A stretch of DNA of 64,000 nucleotides, from positions 4,840,991-4,904,990 of the forward strand of contig NC_080046.1 of the NCBI RefSeq assembly GCF_012489685.1. The letters are read 5' to 3'. The DNA is from Lotus japonicus (Eukaryota; Streptophyta; Magnoliopsida; Fabales; Fabaceae). The notes below the pieces were generated by a model, which ran no database searches, was not told the origin of the DNA, and saw only the letters and a list, made by a program, of their open reading frames with translations. Both the position numbers and the translations under genes were made by a program. Of this stretch, positions 35,237-46,449 are shown piece after piece (the stretch's first letter is position 1; every line of letters begins with the position of its first letter).

Positions 35237-35943
35237 TAGTAGTTTTTCCTCATTTGAAATACACTTTTTAAGATACAATCCGAAAAATTGAAGATCAGAT
35301 TATGTAAGGTATGATCATAGACAAAGAGTCTCAAACTCTGAAGGTTTGGTCGCTAAAAAGAACGGTTATTACCCTAATCCCGATTTTAAACTTCCTTCTC
35401 TGTGCATGGATCTTTGTCATTCTTATATCTTTTGATTATAATCACAGTTAGACTCATTGTTAAAAACTACCACTCAAGCAATTCATGTATTACTGATTAT
35501 CCACCACCACGCCCAAGCTTTTATGACATTTGAGTTCAAAAATCACCTCTACTTTAATGATTTGAAGTTAGTACGCGATCTTTTAATGTATCTAATAAAT
35601 AAAATGCGTCATACATTATTTATTAGATACATTAAGTGAACCCAAACTAACTTGTAATCATTATAGGCGGAGGTGGTTCTAGAACTCGAATGTTAGTAAA
35701 GCTTGGTTCTAGTTGTGGAAAATTAGTAATACAATAATGTTTGGATTTTTTTTACAATGAGGCTCACAATTATTATAACCAGTTGATAGAAGAATGGTGA
35801 AGGTCTATGCACAGAGAATTAAGTTCGTAAGCATACCTAGAGCGAAAAACCTTCTTTTCAATGACCATACCTTCAGAGTTTGAGACCCTATGTTCATGTC
35901 TCCCATTTGTAGAGTTTGATATTCACTTACACCCTCTAGGGAT

Positions 35944-35996
<53 letters not shown>
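35199..35996. repeat. Large foldback palindrome between two TA microsatellites
   Basis: A perfect 17-base hairpin (arms 35585-35601 and 35617-35633, 15-base loop) sits at the centre of imperfect inverted arms of about 350 bases. Matching landmarks include GTCTCAAACTCTGAAGGT (left, near 35330) against its complement near 35870, and CTCTGTGCAT against its complement near 35810. TA runs lie at both outer ends (35199-35232, 35945-35994). This is MITE/foldback-like, with no coding capacity. Confidence 0.7.
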
Positions 35997-35998
<2 letters not shown>

Positions 35999-36174
35999 AT
36001 ATATTGAAATGTAATAACAAATAAAGTAACAACATTTTAGTCATTGCTATGCAAACCAAACACGCCGATAATGCCAAAATAAAACAATGAAGGTTATAGG
36101 TCTAACTAAAGGGTTTTAGTTGGTAAAATACAGAGACTTGAAATTCTTCTATGTTTAAAAGTTGAGGTCTTAAA

Positions 36175-36700
36175 ATTGGCCCAAAACCCTGAAACTGACC
36201 TGAACCCTAAAGTTGGCAGATAAACCCAAAATTCTAAAATTGACTCTAAACCCGACTTCAACCTTTTAATCGGGCGAAAAACTTAAAATCGTCCCAAAAC
36301 CCTACAATCAACACTAAATGAGACTTGAACCCTAAAATTGGTCAAAAAAATTTAAAATCGGCTGAACCCCTAATTTTGGGGGTTTTGGCCGTTCTTAGAG
36401 TTTTCCATTTGATCGTAGGGTTCATGCTGAGTTTAGGGACCTGTTTTAGGGTCTTAGGTCGATTTTATGGTTTGGGTCGGGTTTAGGTTTTTTCGGCTGA
36501 TTTTAGGATATAGGTCAGACAAGTTTTTAGCTATTTTAGGGTTTTGCGACCCATTTTAGGGTCATGGCAAGTTTGGGGGGATTTTAGGGTTTTGGGTTGA
36601 TTTTAAGGTTTTTCATCTGATTTCAAGGTTCATGTCGAGTCTAGGGTCAATTTTATGATTTTTGGCCGATTTGGGGTTTGAGGCTGATTTTATAGTTTTC
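36175..36700. repeat. Degenerate CCCTAAA/TTTAGGG-like mirror repeat
   Basis: The left half is rich in AAACCCTAAAA-type words. From about 36375 the right half is rich in the complement (TTTTAGGGTTTT, GGTTTTTGGCCGATTT). The two halves are thus roughly inverted copies of an irregular short repeat. The units vary too much to be a telomere. Confidence 0.55.
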
Positions 36701-38432
36701 GACCTATCTCTCTTCTCTCTCCACCTCTTTCCACCTCAATATGAGATGTGAACAAAACAATATTCTTTTTGTAATCTAATAGGATTATCAAGAGGATGAT
36801 GAAGATGAAGAGACGAGTGTCATCCAGGAGAAAGCCAATCAACTTCAGTTTCTGAGGCAGCAAGCAGTTGATACAAGTATTTGAAAGATCAACACCGGAG
36901 GCTTCTTACCCAGAATATTTTGAGTACAATGACAATTCTTGAGTACAGTCTAAAAAATTGTCATAATAGCTAACTAACCCAAGGTGTGAATGAGCTAGCG
37001 AGTTAGTTACGAAGTTAGTAGAGTACGTAAGAGGGAACGTGAAAATTATATTTCTGTTTTATTAAAAAGAATGAGATTAGATTCTCTCAAATTTTGGGAC
37101 CAGTATATTTGATTTACCTATTCTTTATTGTTCTATTCAATAGGTTGAGCCTGAGCATTTTGTTTTGAAAATGCAGGGTGGTCAACTGGAAAAACATATT
37201 GATGCTACATTGGGAAGTGCGAACATGGATTTCTATGGCTGTGCAAGAATAGCTGGAAGGTAGTTATATTGTCATATATCTACTTGAGAAACAATTTGAT
37301 ATATAACTCTAACTTGAGAAATAGATTAAAAAATAACAAAAGGGCCGGAAGAGTATGGAAGGTAGAGTCATATTGCCACAAATAGATTATAGTGTAGTCT
37401 AGTGGTTAGAGTTAAAAACAGAAATGGCCTAATAGAGTATTGGCATGTCATCAAAGACGGCTCAACTAAGTTATTACGAGTTATGTGTCAGTGTGTCTGC
37501 TATCACCTCCATGTTTTTAAGAACTTGTACTTAATTTGTCGGCATATTTTGCCAACGAGGATGCTTCTTTTACTAGTCACTGAAGATTTTTGAGAGCTGT
37601 AAGTATGGATTTGAGTGCAGTGTTATCAAATCGATCGCGATCGCGGACCATCGCAGTGGAACCTGGTGTGCTTATTACTTTTGTTTCACTGCCTTAGGGT
37701 GGGAATGATTTGAAGATGATACGGTCCAGGTACTACCATTCCCTCTTGTATGTTTTTGAAATCACACAAACTCTTAATTTGTCGGCGTGTAAACGCATGC
37801 CTTGTTATTTGGTAGAAGCAACTAGCTATGAGCCTGTTTGGCTTGCAAACTTCATAATCACTTTCGGTACTGTTAAACCAGTTTTAGTCCAAGTATTTGT
37901 ATTGCTAGAGAATAGATCTGGATCAATTCTTAGAACAACTTCTTTTAGAAAATGGACCTGCTTAAAAACTAGTTTTAAAACCGAATATGGCTAAAATCTG
38001 GTTTTAAAATCAATTTAAAGCTGGGTTTTGAACCAAATCCTGTTATAAAACCGGTTTTTAACCATATCTATTTTTCAAAACTGCTTTGTAACCATAACTG
38101 CATTTTAAAAGTGGTTTGGATCGTAAATCCAAATCCTAAAACTGGTTATAAAATGGATATGGTTTGGTTATTTTAATAACCAAACCATGAACACCCCTAT
38201 ATATACCTAGATAAGCATGAACCATAATAAGGTTATAGGATATTGTGGGGATAGAGATTGTGGATCTGAGAAAATGGGTTACGACATGGAGGTGCAGAGG
38301 AAGGTTTCAGTGGTGGAGTGGCGCTGTTTCTGTGGACATAGTTAGGTCGGGATGATTTTGTGCATTGGAATGAGGTAGAATGAATCACACTGAGGATGAA
38401 AATAGTGTGATTTCAGTCTTCAGAAACGTATG
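36701..38432. other. Intergenic DNA left of the Tat element
   Basis: Contains two short open pieces with splice-like borders (about 36790-36880, acidic QEDDEDEETS; and about 37177-37262) that may belong to the decayed gene upstream. A degenerate AAAACTGGTTTT run lies near 37930-38170. No intact gene. Confidence 0.4.
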
Positions 38433-38904
38433 TGATCGGGAGGATCACGGGAGCTGGGGGCAGCCAAGAGAAGGGGTGGAACCGGTGCGCTGGAAGGGCA
38501 GAACAGACCCGGGAGGGGCTCCTGCAAGGGACTCCAATGCCAAAGTAAGTAGGGGAATCGAGTAAGGGGGTTGCCCCCTTTATATACACGTTGGAGTATT
38601 AGGGTTGGAGCCATGCAACGTCATGCATGGCCCGTACCGGTGGGTTGAGGGCCGTTGGATCCTCCTGCTCCCTCTGCGGTTTGCAGTGATCCAACGACTT
38701 AGATTGCCTAGGGGCCCACCATCCAACCACCCTAGTTCCGTAGGGTGGTTAGCCTAGGTCAACCCCTAGGTGGTGGGGTCCATGCCCCAGAGGCAGGAGA
38801 GTGGCGTCTGGCTCGTGGTCAGGGCCCGGATATCCTTCCCCGGTCATCCCACTTGGGTCCACTCGGGTGGCAATGAACGGGCGTGTTCCACCCGTCCCAG
38901 AACA
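38433..38904 (-). repeat. 3' LTR of the Tat element (472 bp)
   Basis: It matches 52254-52765 except for about four substitutions and a missing 40 bases corresponding to 52391-52430. The polypurine tract (minus strand GCTGGGGGGGCTAC) abuts it at 38905-38918. Confidence 0.9.
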
Positions 38905-39479
38905 GTAGCCCCCCCAGCTCTAGTCCACTGAAGTAGTGGGCTAGGAGCTTTAGGTTAGGTTCACTTGAACGTCCTTACGTCATTCAGGTCAGTTCCTTCC
39001 AGCCCTTACCGGAACAGTTGCCCCCCAGCTCTGCCTCACTGTATGGGTGAGGCGTGAGATTCAGGATTTGTCCGGACGGGTGTAGGAAACGGTCGGAGCT
39101 CAGGACGACCCGGCACATTGGTGCCGAGTGAGGGTAACCGATCGGGGCGGTCCCGAATTCCAAACGTTACGTAACAGTAACATGAAGCGACGTTTTGGCA
39201 GCGCCATTAATGCGTCTGACAAGAAGTGGCACGCGTTACGTCGTTTCGTTCCCCTTGCTGACGTGGCGGAAGCTGATTGGCCGATGGTTTTCCCGCCTCC
39301 CCTAGCGTCATCATTACAGACGTAGGGTTTGGTGAAGCGTCGCTTCCCATTCTTGATTTCCCTTATAAAAAGGGGAGAAGGAGCTTCATTTGCGTTTTTT
39401 TTTCTCCTTCTGCACCTCAAGTTCTCATCTTTTCTTCCTTCGGGGCTCTTTATTCCGACGTCGTAAGGCGCCAAAAACT
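38905..39479 (+). promoter_or_regulatory. Region carrying the antisense-gene promoter
   Basis: Between the 3' LTR and the nested insertion is a TATA box (TATAAAAA at 39364-39371) on the plus strand. It is followed by a T/C-rich leader (39390-39460) leading toward the antisense gene. No other gene seen. Confidence 0.5.
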
Positions 39480-40762
39480 TGTTGGTAAATCCGCAAGTGT
39501 ACGAATCCACCCGGTTTTAAATATCGAACCACAGGGATTGTGAGTGACTAAATTCAGTTTAAGCTTTGAGTATGAAGGTTTGTATTATTTTATAAGAGAT
39601 ATGTTGAAGTAGTAATAAGGAAAAGGAAAAATAAAAAGACAATTTAGAAAATAACATGCTTTGGGTTCTTGTTCAACTAGTCAATTCAAGTACATCATTC
39701 TAAGCACATGTTCTCATGGATCTCTCCTTGATGATATAGCCTAGTTACTCACTTATTGATTCCTCACATAAGCAATTCTCTCATACTAAAAGCTAAGCCC
39801 AATTCCTTGTGTACTTAGTCATTTATATGAGGTTTTAGATCAAGCAAATTCAGGCCATCAAACCCCAACCCTTCCTCTATTCCTAGTAGCAAGTATAGAA
39901 GGGGTAATCCCAAATCGGTTCCCTAATCTATAACAAACTTCCGTTCTGATTATAGAATAGTATAAAGCAAGCATGCATACAAGCTTAGATTGAAATTCAG
40001 AAAATGGAATTCAAGGGAAGAAGAAGAACATGTGGGAAAGAACTTAAGATTATAACTCAAATATAAAAAGTCTTACAAAGAAATCCAAAGCAAAAGAAGA
40101 GAGATTAGCCAAGAACCTGAATTACAAGCTTGGGAACCCTCTCACACTCTCCTAGATGCTCCTCTACCTCTGAGTTTATGTAAAAATGAAAGTAGTATCA
40201 AAGATTACAAAAGAAAATGACTAAAATCCTATTTATAGGCAAAATCCGAGTCTGGGCTGTTCTGGGCGCTCAGGCGCCAATTCAGAGCGCCTGAGCGCCA
40301 ATTGCATGCCCAAAACATGCTTTCTGGAGCTAATTGGCGCCTAGGCGCCCATTCCCAGCGCCTAGGCGCTTAAGCTCGCCTAAAAAGGACTTTTTGGCTT
40401 CTGAAACTCCTCTTTTCAATCCTCTTTAAGTTCTTCATCAATTCCATGCTTCTTGGCCTTCTTTCTCCTTCAGTTTCTGCTCTCCAAACCTAACCAACAA
40501 GTCAAGGAAGATTCTAGAAGCTCCAAGAGCTCATTAGCACAAGAGGTCCTTCATAAAACACAACAAAACCATGCAAGTCCTAAACTTTACTTAAAATGCA
40601 AGAAAACTACCTATAAAACTACTAAATTACCAAAACAAAATAAAGACTAAAGAAAAGAATAAAAATGCATGAGAATGCATGAAACACTACATGAGACACA
40701 AGAAAAAGACTCAAAACCTACAAGTAAAAACCATAAAAACATCATATAAACCCGGGTCATCA
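39480..40762 (-). repeat. 3' LTR of the nested non-coding element
   Basis: 1283 bp. A minus-strand TATA box (TATAAATA) is at 40230-40237, with a cluster of GGCGCC-type palindromes upstream of it at 40264-40380. It differs from the other copy by a 22-base insertion near 39740, a 10-base gap near 40110 and about ten small changes. Confidence 0.85.
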
Positions 40763-42236
40763 CACCACTATACTCAACGACAGCTCGCCCTCGAGCGTCA
40801 CTAAGATTAGCTTGCCCTCAAGCACAAAGAATTACTCCCAACACACATGCCAAAAGAGGGATACTGTTTTAGAAAACCGGGGGATCAAGTGAATGTAGTT
40901 AGTTCCAAGAGAAAAATTCAACAATCAACTTCATGCTACTCTTAGATAAAGAAGAATTAGAGTCCACTATGAGAAGCATTTAGAGCTAACATCCTAGCAT
41001 GAGACAATTGTTTAGTGCACTGAGCACACAAGCAAGTTCATAGGTTCTGAGAATCATTTCCTCAAGAGCAACTAAAGTTGACAATGCATTATCGAATGAG
41101 ACTTCAAAAGGGTTATGATGTTGGCTAGGTAAAGCACGAGGTAGGTGGTCCCTAAGGAAGACTAAGGCTGCACAAAATTTGAGTGTGGTCCTTCATGAAA
41201 AACAGAGCTTAAAGCAATTGATACTTAGCACACAAGTCTCTCAACCCCCTTTTGTTTCAGAATTTTTTCTTTTTTTTTGGAACTCCACCCATTCCACGGA
41301 GCTCATTTTTTCCTTTTGACTTTTTTTCAATTTTTTCTTTGGGGCAAGAGACAATTGCATTTTTTTATAAACTAGCTCCATTAAGAGTTAAGAACCACAA
41401 CTCCCCATTGAATCCAACCAATCATCCATCCCAAATAACAAAGGTAACAAAGAAATCTCCATAAGGCTCAAAAGGGTCAACTAGGGACAAAGATGTTATA
41501 AAACAATTTCTGAAGTACAAGAAAACCTACCAGTCTCAAGAATGCAAGTCTCCTAAAGCTACACTCAAGGAGGCATAAAATGAAACACAGAACCAAGAAG
41601 TGCAAGTGAGTCAGGATCCTCCAGGGAAATTATATAGTGAAGGGTCAAAGATGGACCCTTGTGGACTCAAATCAACTATATCCTCAAGACAACACTTAAA
41701 AGACCGAAGTCTCGTCCTCTCTTTCCCAAACATACAATCACTCCCCAAAAGAAAGCACAAAGTATCCACTTAAAAACATTTTCAAAACCAGCGTCATGTG
41801 AGTGAGCAAGACTTGGGAACATGTCATTTGAGTAAAGGGTAAAAAGACCAAGGTATGAAAGACTCTATAAAAATAAAATGCATGATAAAAAAGTTAAACA
41901 AAATCTATAAAAGAAAAATATGCTAAAAATGCATGGACTAAAATTCAGAGTAAGAAAAAAACCTCCTTCCAAGTGATTGAGTGCTTCCAAGTGTTCTCCT
42001 ATGGTCTTTCAAATGCTGGAAAACAAGGTGCTCAAGTGCTAATTGCCACCGCTCGAGCGCCATTGTATCCTTTTTATTTCCTGGAAAAAAAACAGAAGAA
42101 ACAAAACGTAAAACAGAAAAAAAAACATGGGTTGTCTCCCATTCAGCCCTAAGTTATAGTCTTAGGTAGACTATACTTCAAACTCATAACTCAAACCAAA
42201 AATCACAAACAATCCCCGGCAACGGCGCCAAAAACT
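40763..42236 (-). other. Internal domain of the nested element, no genes
   Basis: Only short frames without any domain. A GCTCGAGCGCC phrase near 42050 echoes the LTR palindromes. The primer site lies at the right end. Confidence 0.6.
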
Positions 42237-43508
42237 TGTTGGTAAATCCGCAAGTGTACGAATCCACCCGGTTTTAAATATCGAACCACAGGGATTGTGA
42301 GTGACTAAATTCAGTTTAAGCTTTGAGTATGAAGGTTTGTATTATTGAATAAGAGATATGTTGAAGTAGTAATAAGGAAAAGGAAAAATAAAAAGACAAT
42401 TCAGAAAATAACATGCTTTGGGTTCTTGTTCAACTAGTCAATTCAAGTACATCATTCTAAGCACATGTTCTCATGGATCTCTCCTTGATGATATAGCCTC
42501 ACATAAGCAATTCTCTCATACTAAAAGCTAAGCCCAATTCCTTGTGTACTTAGTCATTTATATGAGGTTTTAGATCATGCAAATTCAGGCCATCAAACCC
42601 CAACCCTTCCTATATTCCTAGTAGCAAGTATAGAAGGGGTAATCCCAAATCGGTTCCCTAATCTATAACAAACTTCCGTTCTGATTATAGAATAGTATAA
42701 AGCAAGCATGCATACAAGCTTAGATTGAAATTCAGAAAATGGAATTCAAGGGAAGAAGAAGAACATGTGGGAAAGAACTTAAGATTATAACTCAAATATA
42801 AAAAGTCTTACAAAGAAATCCAAAGCAAAAGAAGAGAGATTAGCCAAGCATGGCTAAGAACCTGAATTACAAGCTTGGGAACCCTCTCACACTCTCCTAG
42901 ATGCTCCTCTACCTCTGAGTTTATGTAAAAATGAAAGTAGTATCAAAGATTACAAAAGAAAATGACTAAAATCCTATTTATAGGCAAAATTCCCGAGTCT
43001 GGGCTGTTCTGGGCGCTCAGGCGCCAATTCAGAGCGCCTGAGCGCCAATTGCATGCCCAAAACATGCTTTCTGGAGCTAATTGGCGCCTAGGCGCCCATT
43101 CCCAGCGCCTAGGCGCTTAAGCTCGCCTAAAAAGGACTTTTTGGCTTCTGAAACTCCTCTTTTCAATCCTTTTTAAGTTCTTCATCAATTCCATGCTTCT
43201 TGGCCTTCTTTCTCCTTCAGTTTCTGCTCTCCAAACCTAACCAACAAGTCAAGGAAGATTCTAGAAGCTCCAAGAGCTCATTAGCACAAGAGGTCCTTCA
43301 TAAAACACAACAAAACCATGCAAGTCCTAAACTTTACTTAAAATGCAAGAAAACTACCTATAAAACTACTAAATTACCAAAACAAAATAAAGACTAAAGA
43401 AAAGAATAAAAATGCATGAGAATGCATGAAACACTACATGAGACACAAGAAAAGACTCAAAACCTACAAGGAAAAACCATAAAAACATCATATAAACCCG
43501 GGTCATCA
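42237..43508 (-). repeat. 5' LTR of the nested non-coding element
   Basis: 1272 bp; same termini, TATA box and GC palindrome cluster (about 43008-43125) as its partner. Confidence 0.85.
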
Positions 43509-43799
43509 GCTTTCCAGGCGGTCGTTCCTGATTTCCCGGTGGTCGTCCTTTTCAGTTTCTTGGTAAGTTCTTCTCGACTTCTTCTGCCTTTTATTTTCCT
43601 CTCCTTCTCCTCCTAGCTCCGTTCTCTAGGGGTTCTTAGGGTGCGTCTTTTCGGGTGGGGCGGTCCGTGGGCCGGTCCTCCGGCGCAGGGTTTGCTCTCC
43701 CTGCCGGGGACAAAGGCGGATCCTAGTGGTTTTTCCCTTTGAGTCGTGGTCAATAACTTGAAATATTGAAACGACGTTTTCCCTTGCGCAGGTTTAAGT

Positions 43800-45884
43800 A
43801 TGACCGGAGCTGAAAAGAAAAAGGGTAAAGCGGTCGGGGTGGCTCCAAGCCGAAGATGAGAAAAGACGCTCCGAAACGGAAGAAGATCGATCGAAAGAAG
43901 TGGCCTCACTTGGAGGGTGAGCGGGCGCCATTGGACGACTGGTGCAGGGAGATATTGAAGATCGAGTCCTGCTACGCTAATGAGGACGAGGGGCACTTCC
44001 GGAGACAGTATTACCTGTCTGAGAAGCAGATCGGCCCTGGGCATGACGTTTTTGCCCCTGGCGCGAAGGAGAGGCTCTCGCAGACCCCCCCGTTCGGCAT
44101 CTACATGCATATTTATACGATGAAGAAAGTGAAGGTGCGGATGCCGCTAACCGACTTTCAGGTCGCGGTGCTGCGGCATATGATGGTGGCGCCCTCCCAA
44201 CTCCAACCGGGGGGTTGGGGTTTTGTGCGCGGTTATGAGACCGCTTGCGCGCTTTTTGGGAAGGAGCCGTCCCTGCCCCTCTTCTTCCATCTCTTCGCGG
44301 TCGCCCACACCCAAGGTCATGGTGGTTACGACATGGTGACGCTGAGGACGGTGTTCCCGATATTCAAAGCTTTTGCAGACTCATATAAAGATTTCAAGGA
44401 TCAGTTCTACTGGGTGGCGCCGACCTCACCGCCTCCTTTCTGGTGGTTCGAGCCGGGGCCGACTTGCGGAATGCGGCCGCGGTTCCCACTGGCCTGGAAC
44501 GCGACCCATTATAGAGAAAAGGTGACCTCATTCAGCATTCTGACGAGGGCGCCCTATCGGAGACCGACTTGGAATTCAAGCGGTTGTTGATGGGCGCCGT
44601 CCGTTACATCATGGAGGGGGACAAGAAGGTCCCGGTTCGTCCCCTTCGCTGTTATGATCTGTGTTCTTACAGCGTTCGAAGGAACGCTAAGTTACTACGT
44701 AAGTTATTTACTTGTGATACATTTCTCCGTTTCTTTTTCCTATCTCGAGTGCTAATGTTGTTTTCATATCTGGGCAGGCGGCCTGGCGGACATTGACAGG
44801 ACCTTGTTGGACGCGCTGCGAGTTGAAGACAGACAGTCCACGGATGAGGAGGTGGACCAAGAGACCGATGCTGCCCAGGGGGAAGAGGGGGGTGCTGAAA
44901 ATCAGCCCCAGCCCGACCCGGAGGATGGGGGCGGGGCTGAAGTTGGGGGACCTCTGGGTCGGCGAAGAAGGTTTCTCTGGAGGCCGATCACGGGTCCGAT
45001 CCCGTTCAGGGGGAAGGGCAATCGGTTTCCGAGGAAAAGGATACTCGGGGCCCGGCCTCAAAGAAGCGCAGAGTGGAGGGCCATCAGGACCATGCCGATG
45101 GCGAAGGGCAGGGCTCCGAGTCGGAGCGGGCAGAGCCCGTCACCGTGGTAGCCCCCCCCCCACAAGGCTTTCGATTTGGGGTCCTAGGGCCGGCAACTGT
45201 CGGGAGCACCTGGAGCAGATCAACGATCTAGTGCTGATGGAGAACGACCAAAAATACTTGGGTGGTCGGGAGCCTGCTGGGCTCCTTAATTATGTTCTCC
45301 GGGCCTCACTGAAGACTGCTTCCGCTGTCAGGTATCTCCAGTTGTCGACCATTTCTGAACTGGAGGAGCTCAGGGAGAAAACTGAGAAGGACGACCAGCT
45401 GATATCCTCCATGAGCAAGGAGTTGGAAGAGGGGTGCTCCGCGATCGAAGAGCTAAGCAAAGCGCTGGACAACATGAAGCTCGAGAATGAGCAGCTGAAG
45501 AAGAAGGTCCAGGACGGCGATGCGGTTCGTCAAGATTTGGAGGCGCGGCTGAAGGTTGCGGAGGGGAATGTTGAGACTGGTGCGGCTCGCTTGAAGGAGG
45601 CCGAGGCCGCTTGGTTGAAGGAGCGAGAACAGAGTTCGGCCGTGAAGAAAGAGCTTGAGAACAGGGTATCCTCTCTAAAGGCTGACAAGAAGAAATTGGC
45701 GGCCACCGTGTCAAAGATCAACAAGGCCTCTTTTAACAATGCGGTGAGCCAGCTTGCGGTTGTCAACCCGGGTTTGGAGACGGCTCCAGTCGGATATCGA
45801 AAGGTGGTCTCTGGGGGACGGATCGGGACTGTGGATTCCCAAGGGAGATTTACCCCGACCTTCCCGGAGGAGCAGGCACCCTGA
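43800..45884 (+). pseudogene. Antisense PF04195-like/coiled-coil gene of the Tat element, frameshifted
   Basis: A leader intron (donor GTAAGT near 43563, acceptor GCGCAG near 43793) precedes the ATG at 43800 (MTGAEKKKGKAV). The frame then breaks before 43856, where the main domain begins. Segments such as a PSQLQPGGWGFVRGYE-type stretch parallel the gene at 19611. Another shift occurs near 44540, an intron fits 44701-44777 (GTAAGT...GGGCAG), and at least one more shift occurs between 44950 and 45190. A coiled coil (about 45350-45720) ends the protein. It runs opposite to gag-pol and convergent with it. The original promoter (39364) is now 4 kb away because of the nested element. It is degraded and probably not made. 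Confidence 0.65.
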
Positions 45885-46159
45885 GGGGATTGTAATTTCA
45901 TTTTGTTTCTAGTCTTTTTTTTTGTTCAAGTGTTTGGAGCCGCTCTGGGCTATTGTAACCGTTTGTAATGACAACTCCTAATATTAATGAATAGATTGTT
46001 CGGTTTGTTTTACTTCCAACCAATGTTATTTGACTTACCCAGTTGGGTCTTGTGATTGTCCCGGTAGGACTTTTTAATTTTGGCGTTTCGCGTGGTCTTG
46101 TAGTTATTGTGCCCCGAGGGCTTTTAGATTCCAGGCGCGTGGGTATTTTCGTGCCCGAT

Positions 46160-46275
46160 GGGTCTTTCGATTTGTTGTGCCCGGTGGGTCTTTTTATTCG
46201 GTGCCCGGTGGGTCTTTTTATTTTGTGCCCGGTGGGTCTTTTTAACTCGTTGCCCGGTGGGTCTTTTGAATTTCC
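46160..46275. repeat. Short tandem array, unit about 25 bp
   Basis: Five imperfect copies of GTGCCCGGTGGGTCTTTTT, with weaker copies back to about 46035. The array lies between the convergent ends of the antisense gene (45884) and pol (46450). Confidence 0.8.
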
Positions 46276-46449
46276 TCGATCGGCACCCATGCGAAAATAA
46301 CTTTAACAAAACGCTCCCTCTTGATTCATTAAATAATGCAAGTGTGCCCTTCGGTTACAAGAGGAGGACTGGAAGCAGTTCCTTGATTCTAGACTTAAGA
46401 ATATAAAAGAAAAAACAAAAACCGGGTTTTAAACATTCATTTGGCCAAG

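Larger units (their letters stand above)
39480..43508 (-). mobile_element. Non-coding LTR element (LARD-like) nested in the Tat element
   Basis: Direct repeats 39480-40762 and 42237-43508 start TGTTGGTAAATCC and end GGGTCATCA on the plus strand. A primer site (minus strand TGGCGCCGTTGCCGGGG, about 42214-42230) sits next to the right copy, fixing minus orientation. The internal 1.47 kb holds no gene. No target duplication is visible. At the left edge a 13-base copy of the LTR-primer-site junction (GGCGCCAAAAACT, 39467-39479) is attached. The primer site matches that of the Athila element at 55684, a possible helper (inference). Confidence 0.75.

Noticed and set aside
36175..36700. Interstitial telomere
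   Set aside because: Words are telomere-like but irregular and change strand in the middle; no uninterrupted TTTAGGG run.
43613..44110. Long minus-strand frame over the Tat antisense gene
   Set aside because: It mirrors the GC-rich coding text of the plus-strand PF04195-like gene, has no domain, and is a shadow.
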